Assembly (NCBI GenBank): GCA_036389695.1
Contig: DASVWG010000496.1
Coordinates: 1 to 11,490 of the forward strand
Length of the DNA: 11,490 bases
Direction: 5' to 3'
DNA from: JALZHR01 sp036389695
Lineage (GTDB): Bacteria; Acidobacteriota; Blastocatellia; Pyrinomonadales; Pyrinomonadaceae
The notes under the pieces are model-generated. The model did not search any database, was not told where the DNA came from, and saw only the letters and a program-made list of their open reading frames with translations. Position 1 is the stretch's first letter. The number at the start of each line of letters is the position of its first letter. Below, piece after piece: positions 1-5,653 of the stretch. A program made the translations under genes and the position numbers.

Positions 1-194
1 GCGTTCTATATAATCTTGTCGCATAAATTAAGAGTTGCCATGACACAGCTTAATAACGTGAGGACAATTTGCTAAATTGTCCGCGGCTTAGGTCTTGTGA
101 GGAATTTTGTATTCCACTTAGTTACGTTTGTCTTATACCAATGGTTTCAAATTAAAGCCGGCAAAAAATAAATGTTTATTCCATCTTTCCCGGC
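1..194. other. Left-edge non-coding stretch with two small hairpins
   Basis: I see no convincing gene here. Two short perfect hairpins occur: arms 62-70 and 74-82 (9 bp, 3-nt loop) and arms 101-105 and 111-115 (5 bp, 5-nt loop). Each is preceded by the same 7-mer GTGAGGA (58-64 and 97-103), so the two form a tandem pair. Neither is followed by a T-tract, so they do not look like intrinsic terminators. A TATAAT stands at 9-14, but any -35 element would lie outside the window. The stretch may be a regulatory or structured leader for something to the left, or simply intergenic DNA. Confidence 0.4.
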
Positions 195-228
195 AAAATA
201 AAATTCGGTTGAAAAAATCAACCGAATT
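194..228 (-). terminator. Intrinsic terminator of the helicase operon
   Basis: A perfect 11-bp stem (202-212 pairing with 218-228, loop of five A on the plus strand) is followed on the minus strand by a T-rich run with the shape TTTTATTTTG (about 201-194). This is the classical intrinsic terminator arrangement for leftward transcription. It lies about 160 nt past the stop of the zinc-ribbon protein gene, just beyond the second helicase-tail copy, so it would end a helicase / secreted protein / zinc-ribbon transcript. Confidence 0.72.
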
Positions 229-277
229 ATTGAAAATTATTCAAAATTTCTTGAATCTAAAATATCGATACAAATCA

Positions 278-355
278 AGCTTTTTCCAGATTCGCAAATT
301 TTTCAATGAACTTTTTCTGCCCGAAGCCGGGAAAGCTGATGGTTGGTTTCACGGT
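278..355 (-). pseudogene. Displaced 3' end of a UvrD/PcrA helicase gene (tail copy A)
   Basis: Read on the minus strand, this stretch encodes the last 26 residues of the helicase, including the block TISFPGFGQKK and the ending IEKFANLEKA. It then stops at once with TGA (277-275). Twenty-four of 26 residues match the intact helicase. At DNA level 282-355 matches 1981-2054 at 66 of 74 bases. Five of the eight differences are silent third-position changes; the other three fall in two codons (Leu to Phe, Leu to Pro). The frame upstream is closed by a stop at 403-401 and has no start codon, so it is not a gene by itself. It lies in the -1 frame relative to the end of the neighbouring zinc-ribbon gene. 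Its divergence pattern says it descends from a functional helicase gene and is not a fresh copying error. Confidence 0.8.
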
Positions 356-387
356 ATAACCTTGACGTTCCTTGAATTGTTCGCCGC

Positions 388-1206
388 CTATTCTTTTTCG
401 TTACGGCGAGAGCTTTCCGCGCTCCGGTAATAAGAGCCGGATCGACTGTTGCCGAGACGGTCTATCGCGGCGTCAACTACGTCGTCGAACAAATAATAGA
501 AAATATCGGGCTGTGCGGCGCGAAATTTCATCCAGCGCCGGTGAATGATTTGCGCCGCCGGTTCCTGCGCCGCGATGCGCCTGCAATCGGGCACAAAATC
601 CTCGAACAGCGGCACGCCGCCCATTCTGAAAAAAGGTTTCGGCGTAGTGTCGGGCTGACCGTAACCGAGCTGAATCATCCACGCAATGAGCCGCTTAATC
701 AGATTCTCTTCCGGCTTGGAGCTATGCCCGCCGAGAAACAGCTTGAAAACCATCTCAACGGTTAAGCCCGGCGCGGTGTTTTTGATAATTTCCCAAAAAT
801 CGTGTTCCAAGCCGGGAAAGCTCGGCTGACTTGCCGGGTTGGCTTCGATAATGAGCGTCGGGCTGTTTCTGAGAAAACCCTGTTTCATGGCGGGCGTGAA
901 GCGAATGCAGTTGTTTTCGTATAAATACCAGAACGCGATAATCGGCAATTCGGTCACGAGCTGCCACGACTTCACCTGGACGTTCGGCTGGCAGAACGAC
1001 GCGGTGCCGGCTTCGACCTTCTCAATGAAATGATGAGCGAAAAACGCCAGCGCCAGACTCGCCGAAAACGGCGCGCCGGTCGGCGGAGCGAAATATTGCG
1101 GCGGCGAGACTGCATCGGCTTGTTCGACAAGCGGCTGCCCGTCAACAGCGCAAAATCTGGTATTCGCGTCTTCATCTTCTCGTCGGCAAATCGGACAAAT
1201 TTTCAT
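388..1206 (-). CDS. Zinc-ribbon-like N-terminus protein of unknown function
   Basis: The protein has 272 residues and no family I can name. The N-terminus carries Cys4-Pro-Ile-Cys7, then Arg17-Phe18-Cys19 and Asp22-Gly23. This half-canonical zinc-ribbon pattern (CPxC...FCxxDG), with Asp where the fourth Cys would be, is one I associate with many acidobacterial proteins. A Pro-rich linker at about residues 34-44 leads to a roughly 220-residue domain rich in aromatic residues, with no signal peptide and no obvious transmembrane helix, so it is probably cytoplasmic. The ATG at 1206 is chosen because the zinc-ribbon motif starts there; no Shine-Dalgarno is visible. It lies downstream of the secreted-protein gene on the same strand and is probably the last gene of the helicase operon. 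It is flanked on both sides by helicase-tail fragments (A and B), which suggests it arrived as a cassette. A protein-binding or regulatory role is possible but unsupported. Confidence 0.75.
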   Translation of the reverse strand: MKICPICRREDEDANTRFCAVDGQPLVEQADAVSPPQYFAPPTGAPFSASLALAFFAHHFIEKVEAGTASFCQPNVQVKSWQLVTELPIIAFWYLYENNCIRFTPAMKQGFLRNSPTLIIEANPASQPSFPGLEHDFWEIIKNTAPGLTVEMVFKLFLGGHSSKPEENLIKRLIAWMIQLGYGQPDTTPKPFFRMGGVPLFEDFVPDCRRIAAQEPAAQIIHRRWMKFRAAQPDIFYYLFDDVVDAAIDRLGNSRSGSYYRSAESSRRNEKE

Positions 1207-1237
1207 AATTTGGGAGACGATAAATTCAATTCAACAG

Positions 1238-1282
1238 CTAAACCTTTTCCGGATTCGCGAATTTTTCAATTGAATTGTTCTG
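1238..1282 (-). pseudogene. Short degenerate helicase 3'-end fragment (tail copy B)
   Basis: The minus strand reads SIEKFANPEKV and then stops at TAG (1240-1238), mirroring the helicase ending LIEKFANLEKA. Over 1243-1282, 32 of 40 bases match 1979-2018 of the intact gene. Over the same span it is slightly closer to tail copy A (33 of 40), sharing with it a 'gattcgc' and an 'aatttttcaat' stretch that the intact copy lacks. The rest of the C-terminal domain is absent. It is in frame with the secreted-protein gene, separated from it by that gene's TAA (1312-1310), so stop readthrough would append it to that protein. It is short, so chance similarity is not fully excluded; the coincident stop position and its placement between two genes argue against chance. 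Confidence 0.55.
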
Positions 1283-1309
1283 CTGCCTGTTCATTTCAAA
1301 TGACATTTT

Positions 1310-1957
1310 TTATCTTTTCGGAATACCAGACCAATAAAAAAATACCTGATGATGCGGCTCATTATATCGTAATTTGCCGCCTTCAAACTCAAATTCGTAA
1401 TTGAAAAGCGTATAAATTTTAAGATCCTCGGCTAGATATTCCTTTGGAACGGCGAACAGAATACTTTTTCCCGGAGCAATCCAAACCCCGTCGTATCTAC
1501 GGTCTGCTTGTTGTTGAAAAGCGCAGCTGCAATAAAAAGTTACTTCCGGCGTGGCGCGTCTGACAAGTATCTCGTCATAAATACCCGTGTTATCAACTTT
1601 TGACGTGTAATACGGAACAGCTTCGACGTCATAACACATCCGAACAAATTTCTTATCCGGCAGTGCCTTGGCAATAGTTCCATCGCCTAAAGTTATTTTA
1701 TCGGTTGGGTCGCTGGCGGCGAAATGAGCGCCGACATTAATCGGCTTGGTGGAATTATTATGTAAAGCGAGACGGTAAGCGGCACGTTTTTTAGAAGAAC
1801 AGGCTTCATCAATAACAGCTTGCGAATCAAAAGATAGATAAACGGAAGGCTTATTTTTATCCGGAAGCGAATACGGTTTTGTTTCAGAACCCGGCTTTTG
1901 ACCGAACACAAAAACGGACGTCGAGCAAAACAAAATGAAAGCAAATTTAAGTTTCAT
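1310..1957 (-). CDS. Secreted protein of unknown function, 215 residues
   Basis: The N-terminus is a signal peptide: Lys2 and Lys4, a hydrophobic core over residues 5-18, and a likely cleavage after Gly19 (VFG|Q). The mature part is about 196 residues, rich in beta-prone and aromatic stretches, with Cys53, Cys108, Cys143 and Cys145, so disulfides in the periplasm are plausible. No lipobox is present (Cys11 has no L-[AS]-[GA] before it). I do not recognise a family. The start at 1957 is preferred because it opens directly into the signal peptide; an in-frame upstream start at 2005 would add 16 charged residues and overlap the helicase. It begins 16 nt after the helicase stop on the same strand, without a visible Shine-Dalgarno, and is probably co-transcribed. 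Such proteins are often lineage-specific, so a function cannot be assigned. Confidence 0.8.
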   Translation of the reverse strand: MKLKFAFILFCSTSVFVFGQKPGSETKPYSLPDKNKPSVYLSFDSQAVIDEACSSKKRAAYRLALHNNSTKPINVGAHFAASDPTDKITLGDGTIAKALPDKKFVRMCYDVEAVPYYTSKVDNTGIYDEILVRRATPEVTFYCSCAFQQQADRRYDGVWIAPGKSILFAVPKEYLAEDLKIYTLFNYEFEFEGGKLRYNEPHHQVFFYWSGIPKR

Positions 1958-1973
1958 ATTAGGTAACGAAAAT

Positions 1974-4388
1974 TTACGCCTTTTCCAGATTGGCGAATTT
2001 CTCAATCAGTTTTTTCTGTCCGAAGCCGGGAAAGCTGATGGTTAGTTTCACGGTGTCGCCTGAGCCTTCGCGGCGCAGAACCAAGCCTTTGCCGTATTTG
2101 GCGTGGCGGACGTGCGTGCCGGGAACGAAGCCCTGTTCGATTTTGGATTTTGGATTTTGGATTTTGGATTGGTCGCCGGATGACGAAGCCGCTTTCAGAT
2201 TGTCATAGGCGGAATTTTGCGGTTTTGGTTGAATCGTCGGTTTTTCGTCCACGCCTTTGCGTTTGAAAAATTCGCTGATGGCGTCGGCGGAGTTGTAGGT
2301 TTTGCCGGTGTAGAGGTTTTTCGGTTTTGATGACGAAAACTGGCTTTCTTCGCCGCGCAGGATTTTGGCGGTTTGCTGGCTTGACTGGCGGTTCGAGCTT
2401 TTGGCGAACGAGAGCCATGACGAGCCTTTCGAGACGTCCTGAATCAGGTCGAGCGGCATTTCGTTTAAGAATTGCGACGGCTCGGCTGCCATTTCTTCGC
2501 CGTAGACGCGGCGGCGCATCGAGTGCGTGACGAACAGGATTTTTTCGGCGCGCGTGATGGCGACATAGGCGAGTCGGCGTTCTTCTTCGAGCTCTTTCGG
2601 GTCGTTGATGCTGCGGGCGTGCGGGAAAATTCCGTCTTCCAAGCCGACCAGAAAGACGACCGGAAACTCCAAGCCTTTCGCGGCGTGGACGGTCATCATC
2701 GTGACGGCGGCGTTGCGGTCGAATTTGTCGGTGTCGGAGACGAGCGCGGCGTGGTCGATGAAATCCCGCAAGCCTTCGGCTTCCTGCTTGTCGAAATCGA
2801 CGGCGGCGTTGACCAGTTCGTCGAGGTTTTCGATGCGCGCCTGCGATTCGTCGGTGTTTTCCGCGCGCAGCATATTCGCGTAGCCCGTGTCTTCAATCGC
2901 GGAAATGACGACGTCGGAAACCGGACGGTCGCTCTGCGCGGCTTCGGAAACTTTCAATTGCAGCTTTTCGATGATTTTTTTGAAGTTTTTGAGCGATTCC
3001 AAAGCGCGCGGCGTGAAGCTTTTCGGTTTTTCATATTTCGCGTCGGTGACAATCGAAATCGTTTCCCACATTGAAACGCCGAAATCCTTGGCGCGAAATG
3101 CTAATTCGTCGAGCGAAGTTTTGCCCAAACCGCGCGGCGGCGTGTTGATGACGCGATTCAGCGCGATATCGTCAAACGGATTCAAAGCCATTTTCAGATA
3201 AGCGATGATGTCTTTGATTTCGGCGCGCTCGTAAAAGGAAAAACCGCCGACGATGTTGTAATCGATTCTCGCCCGCCGCAAAGCTTCTTCAAAAACGCGC
3301 GATTGAGCGTTGGTGCGATAAAGAATGGCGACTTTGTCTTTCGGGTTGCGGCGTCGATGCTCGTCGATTTTCGAGGCGACGAAACGCGCTTCGCCGTCGC
3401 CGTCAAACGCCTGGTAATAAAAAATCTTTTCGCCTGAAGGATTGTCCGTCCAGAGCTTTTTATCTTTGCGGCTTTCGTTATTGCTGATAATCGCGTCGGC
3501 GACGTCCAAAATCGTCTGCGTCGAGCGATAATTTTGTTCCAGCATAATGACTTTCGCGTTCGGATAAGCCTGTTCGAAAGATAAAATATTGGCGATGTCC
3601 GCGCCGCGAAAACTGTAAATCGACTGCGCGTCGTCGCCGACCACGCAGATGTTCTGCTGTTTCTCGGTCAGATATTTTATCAGCGCGAATTGCAGCGAGT
3701 TCGTGTCCTGATATTCATCGACCATTATGTATTTGAATTTCTCGTTATATTTTTCGCGGACTTCCGGCACGCTGCGCAAAAGACGGACGGTTTTTATCAA
3801 CAAATCGTCGAAATCCAGCGCGTTCGAATTGTTCAGACGCTCTTCATACATCTTGAAAACTCTGGCAATCGCCGCGCGGCGCTCGTCCGTGTATTCGACG
3901 CGCGAGGCGTAATCTTCAAAATCCTCGCCGCGATTTTTCGACGCGCTGATTGCCGACTGAACCTGCCGCGCCGGAAGCTGTTTGTCGTCCAAGCCGATGT
4001 CCTTGACGCAAGCCTTGATGACTTTCATCGAATCGTCCGTGTCGTAAATCGTAAAGGATTTCGTATAGCCTTCCGAAAGATGCTCGATGTCCTGCCGCAA
4101 AATCCGCACGCAAAGACTGTGAAAAGTGGAAATCAGCGGCGCGGATTGCAAGCCGCGACCTTTCAGCAAAGCCTCGACGCGCTCGCGCATCTCACCGGCG
4201 GCTTTGTTCGTAAACGTCACGGCGAGAATGTTATACGGCGCGACGCCTTTTTCGGCGATAAGATAAGCGATGCGAATCGTAATAACGCGCGTTTTGCCCG
4301 AACCCGCGCCCGCGAGAATCAAAAGCGCGCCTTCGGTCATCTGCACGGCTTCGCGCTGCTGCGGATTTAGTGACGAAAGAATATCCAT
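1974..4388 (-). CDS. pcrA: UvrD/PcrA-type superfamily 1A DNA helicase
   Basis: An ATP-dependent 3'-to-5' DNA helicase (the family's polarity) used in excision repair, mismatch repair or replication-fork and recombination control. All SF1A motifs are present: the Q-motif region LNPQQREAV (7-15), Walker A AGAGSGKT (26-33, Lys32), motif Ia VTFTNKAAGEM (57-67), Walker B DEYQDT (224-229), motif III VGDDAQSIYSFRGA (250-263), motif IV EQNYRST (284-290), motif V TVHAAKGLEFP and motif VI RRLAYVAITRA in the last third. The C-terminal ~50 residues (753-804) are the small Tudor-like PcrA/UvrD domain. At 804 residues it is somewhat longer than the usual 720-780; part of the excess is a low-complexity linker at about 690-752, where residues 741-752 are encoded by heptamer repeats. 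The ATG at 4388 precedes the Q motif directly and has no clear Shine-Dalgarno. It heads the leftward operon. PcrA versus UvrD naming cannot be settled from sequence alone. Confidence 0.96.
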   Translation of the reverse strand: MDILSSLNPQQREAVQMTEGALLILAGAGSGKTRVITIRIAYLIAEKGVAPYNILAVTFTNKAAGEMRERVEALLKGRGLQSAPLISTFHSLCVRILRQDIEHLSEGYTKSFTIYDTDDSMKVIKACVKDIGLDDKQLPARQVQSAISASKNRGEDFEDYASRVEYTDERRAAIARVFKMYEERLNNSNALDFDDLLIKTVRLLRSVPEVREKYNEKFKYIMVDEYQDTNSLQFALIKYLTEKQQNICVVGDDAQSIYSFRGADIANILSFEQAYPNAKVIMLEQNYRSTQTILDVADAIISNNESRKDKKLWTDNPSGEKIFYYQAFDGDGEARFVASKIDEHRRRNPKDKVAILYRTNAQSRVFEEALRRARIDYNIVGGFSFYERAEIKDIIAYLKMALNPFDDIALNRVINTPPRGLGKTSLDELAFRAKDFGVSMWETISIVTDAKYEKPKSFTPRALESLKNFKKIIEKLQLKVSEAAQSDRPVSDVVISAIEDTGYANMLRAENTDESQARIENLDELVNAAVDFDKQEAEGLRDFIDHAALVSDTDKFDRNAAVTMMTVHAAKGLEFPVVFLVGLEDGIFPHARSINDPKELEEERRLAYVAITRAEKILFVTHSMRRRVYGEEMAAEPSQFLNEMPLDLIQDVSKGSSWLSFAKSSNRQSSQQTAKILRGEESQFSSSKPKNLYTGKTYNSADAISEFFKRKGVDEKPTIQPKPQNSAYDNLKAASSSGDQSKIQNPKSKIEQGFVPGTHVRHAKYGKGLVLRREGSGDTVKLTISFPGFGQKKLIEKFANLEKA
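2136..2170 (-). repeat. Heptamer repeat array inside the helicase gene
   Basis: Five contiguous heptamers: on the minus strand four AATCCAA units followed by one AATCGAA unit. The array codes for part of the linker (SKIQNPKSKIEQ, residues 741-752) between the helicase core and the C-terminal Tudor-like domain. The unit has no stop codon in any frame, so it is tolerated as coding DNA. A relative of the same unit occurs at 5374-5408. Confidence 0.85.
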
Positions 4389-4408
4389 ATATTTTGAGCG
4401 AAAATTTA

Positions 4409-4437
4409 ATGGTAAATCTTTGATTGTAAGGCGTCAA
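4409..4437 (-). promoter_or_regulatory. Candidate promoter of the helicase operon
   Basis: On the minus strand a -35 element TTGACG (4437-4432) and a -10 element TACCAT (4414-4409) are separated by 17 nt. The -35 matches the sigma-70 consensus at 5 of 6 bases and the -10 at 4 of 6. Transcription would start near 4402, leaving only about 14 nt of leader before the ATG at 4388, consistent with the lack of a Shine-Dalgarno there. Confidence 0.5.
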
Positions 4438-4454
4438 AATTAGAGAATCTTTTC

Positions 4455-4509
4455 AAACAGAAAGCGGCAATATTTCTTGTCAAAAAATATTGCCGCTTTC
4501 TGTTTTTTT
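4455..4509. terminator. Strong hairpin terminator, perfect 21-bp stem
   Basis: Arms 4455-4475 and 4485-4505 are exact reverse complements around a 9-nt loop. On the plus strand the stem runs into seven T (4503-4509), an ideal U-tract. On the minus strand, the direction of the gene ending at 4508, only a short GTTTG follows, with A-rich DNA before the stem. It probably acts in both directions: ending the small-protein operon leftward and blocking rightward antisense transcription coming out of the helicase region. Confidence 0.8.
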
Positions 4510-4741
4510 ATTTTCTCATGCTTTCCGGATACTTCTTCGCGTCAAACCACCGTTTTCCGTCTTTATTCATTCCCCAGGGATTGCTGTATTCTTTCAAATC
4601 CGGCAATTCCTTTTCAAAATCAATATGCAAAAATTGTTTGCAAACATGGCGAAAACGACGATTATAGATTCTTTTATCTTCCTTTTCGCTGCAAGAATTC
4701 GTGTTTCCGGCGATAGAAGTTTTCCTTCTTGATCTGCTCAT
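4508..4741 (-). CDS. Small basic protein of a conserved uncharacterised family
   Basis: The protein has 77 residues. It begins MSRSRRKT and ends with a conserved-looking block (GMNKDGKRWFDAKKYPESMRK, split here as GMNKDGKRW and FDAKKYPESMRK). I recall short bacterial proteins with the same MSRS-R-K opening, a Ser-Glu-Lys-x-Asp-Lys segment, an Arg-rich middle and a DGK...YP..MRK end, with no known function. Lys and Arg are abundant, and no signal peptide or membrane helix is present. The ATG at 4741 is chosen over an in-frame GTG at 4753 because that GTG lies inside the Shine-Dalgarno, and because MSRS is the family's start. It follows the isochorismatase-family gene by 72 nt and ends within the T-tract of the terminator hairpin. 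A nucleic-acid-binding role is possible from its charge only. Confidence 0.8.
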   Translation of the reverse strand: MSRSRRKTSIAGNTNSCSEKEDKRIYNRRFRHVCKQFLHIDFEKELPDLKEYSNPWGMNKDGKRWFDAKKYPESMRK

Positions 4742-4750
4742 TTTTTCTAA

Positions 4751-4757
4751 CACCTCC
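4751..4757 (-). promoter_or_regulatory. Strong Shine-Dalgarno deciding the start of the small basic protein
   Basis: The minus strand reads GGAGGTG (4757-4751), with the GGAGG core 11 nt before the ATG at 4741. This is the best ribosome binding site in the window; most other genes here have weak or no Shine-Dalgarno. It shows that the GTG at 4753 is not the start. Confidence 0.75.
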
Positions 4758-4813
4758 GTCAGAAAAAAGGCAGTTCAAATAACCTCCGATAATTTTTTGT
4801 CGAAATCTTCATA

Positions 4814-5371
4814 TCACTTGATCAAATGCTGAATTTCTTTAAACTGTTCGTGTTTTGAGTCTCGCAACAATTCAAACAACGCCATTTCGAGGCTGGAAGG
4901 GAAAGCGCCGTTCATGGTTAATTTCTGAATCGCCGCCAGCTTGTCGTGTTCGAAGCGCGAGCCGACGCAGTCCGTTAAGATGTGAACCTGATAGCCGTTT
5001 GCCAGTAAATCATGCGCGGTTTGATTGACGCAGATGTGCGTTTCGATGCCGCAGACGAGGATTTGTTTAGCTGAAAAATTTTCCAGTTTTTCCGTAAAAA
5101 GCTGTGCGCCGCATGAGCTGAACGCGGTTTTTTCGACGAATTCGAAATCGTCGGGCAATGAGAAAAGAATTTCTTCCGCCGTTTTGCCCAAGCCTTTCGG
5201 GTATTGTTCCGTGACGATAACCGGCACGTCCAGCAGCCGGCAGCCGCGAATCATCTGCGCGATGCGCGAGACGATTTCGGGAAACGCCGGAATCGCTTTG
5301 CGAAACGCTTCCTGCATATCGACGACGACGAGAGCGGTTTGCTGTTTGTCTAAAACGGCTGGATGCGACAT
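4814..5371 (-). CDS. Isochorismatase-family cysteine hydrolase (first of two)
   Basis: 185 residues with the full catalytic set of the isochorismatase/nicotinamidase superfamily: Asp18 in VVDMQ, Lys81 in VEKTAFSSC and nucleophile Cys114 in GIETHICVNQTA. The family uses this triad to hydrolyse amides, carbamoyl groups or vinyl ethers. The layout (short N-terminus, RISQMI-like helix, TEQYPKGLG, ETHxCV) resembles the compact YcaC / isochorismatase-domain-containing (ISOC1/2-like) hydrolases more than true isochorismatase or PncA, so the substrate is unknown. No signal peptide, so cytoplasmic. The start at 5371 lies 3 nt after the stop of the small membrane protein, so the two are almost certainly translationally coupled. 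The ribosome-binding region is occupied by the upstream gene's heptamer repeats. The small basic protein follows on the same strand. Confidence 0.92.
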   Translation of the reverse strand: MSHPAVLDKQQTALVVVDMQEAFRKAIPAFPEIVSRIAQMIRGCRLLDVPVIVTEQYPKGLGKTAEEILFSLPDDFEFVEKTAFSSCGAQLFTEKLENFSAKQILVCGIETHICVNQTAHDLLANGYQVHILTDCVGSRFEHDKLAAIQKLTMNGAFPSSLEMALFELLRDSKHEQFKEIQHLIK

Positions 5372-5373
5372 AT

Positions 5374-5408
5374 TCTAATTTTCGATTTTCCGGTTTCGAT
5401 TTTCGATT
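5374..5408 (-). repeat. Heptamer repeat array at the end of the small membrane protein gene
   Basis: Five 7-nt units on the minus strand: AATCGAA, AATCGAA, ACCGGAA, AATCGAA and AATTAGA, in exact heptamer phase. Three are identical and two are diverged. They encode the tail RIENRNRKIEN of the small membrane protein and supply its stop codon (TAG in the last unit). They end 2 nt before the ATG of the isochorismatase-family gene. The unit differs from that in the helicase gene (AATCCAA) by one base, and is identical to that array's last unit. Confidence 0.75.
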
Positions 5409-5533
5409 CGCTTTTCGCGCTGTGCCTTTTCTTTTTTATAAGTTTTGAAAAAAGCGATGCAGGCAATCGCCGAGCCGACGAGAATTAAAATCATCATCGC
5501 CCCGATAAAATAAATTTCCGCGCGGTTTTGCAT
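5375..5533 (-). CDS. Small single-helix membrane protein, 52 residues
   Basis: The minus strand from ATG 5533 to TAG 5377-5375 reads MQNRAEIYF, then a hydrophobic stretch (about residues 7-29, ending in ACIAFF), then a strongly charged tail (KTYKKEKAQREKRIEN and NRKIEN). One transmembrane helix followed by a basic cytoplasmic tail is clear; the positive-inside rule places the N-terminus outside. The tail's last 11 residues come from heptamer repeats. Its stop is 3 nt before the next gene's ATG, which argues strongly for a real, coupled gene. The start has no good Shine-Dalgarno. It diverges from the first peptidase gene across 120 nt. The general form is that of small membrane-anchored adaptor or assembly proteins, but no family is recognised. 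Confidence 0.72.
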   Translation of the reverse strand: MQNRAEIYFIGAMMILILVGSAIACIAFFKTYKKEKAQREKRIENRNRKIEN

Positions 5534-5653
5534 AAAGATAAGTTTAAACGCAACAGCCGATGCAACGCAAAACCTGCGAAAATCGTCAAACGAATATCGA
5601 AAAACGCTTTAAGAATTTTCGGCAGCCTCAGGCAAAAATTTATCTGTAAGTTT

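Noticed and set aside
40..75. 11-codon leader-like frame (MTQLNNVRTIC) ending inside the first hairpin loop
   Set aside because: No ribosome binding site and no regulated gene downstream on that strand; such short frames are common by chance.
128..430. Rightward 100-codon frame opening with TTG
   Set aside because: Its middle is the antisense reading of helicase-tail copy A, and the rest is low-complexity Lys/Phe-rich sequence; it is a shadow, not a gene.
1958..2005. Upstream start of the secreted protein overlapping the helicase
   Set aside because: Adds 16 charged residues before a clear signal peptide.
2472..3074. Rightward 200-codon frame antisense to the helicase
   Set aside because: Lies wholly within the strongly conserved helicase gene and has the Arg/Val/Phe-rich composition of a shadow frame.
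3690..4370. Rightward 226-codon frame antisense to the helicase
   Set aside because: Covers the helicase Walker motifs on the other strand; no domain recognised.
5528..5653. 42-codon upstream extension of the first peptidase
   Set aside because: It would bury the signal peptide inside the protein and overlaps the start of the divergent small membrane protein gene.
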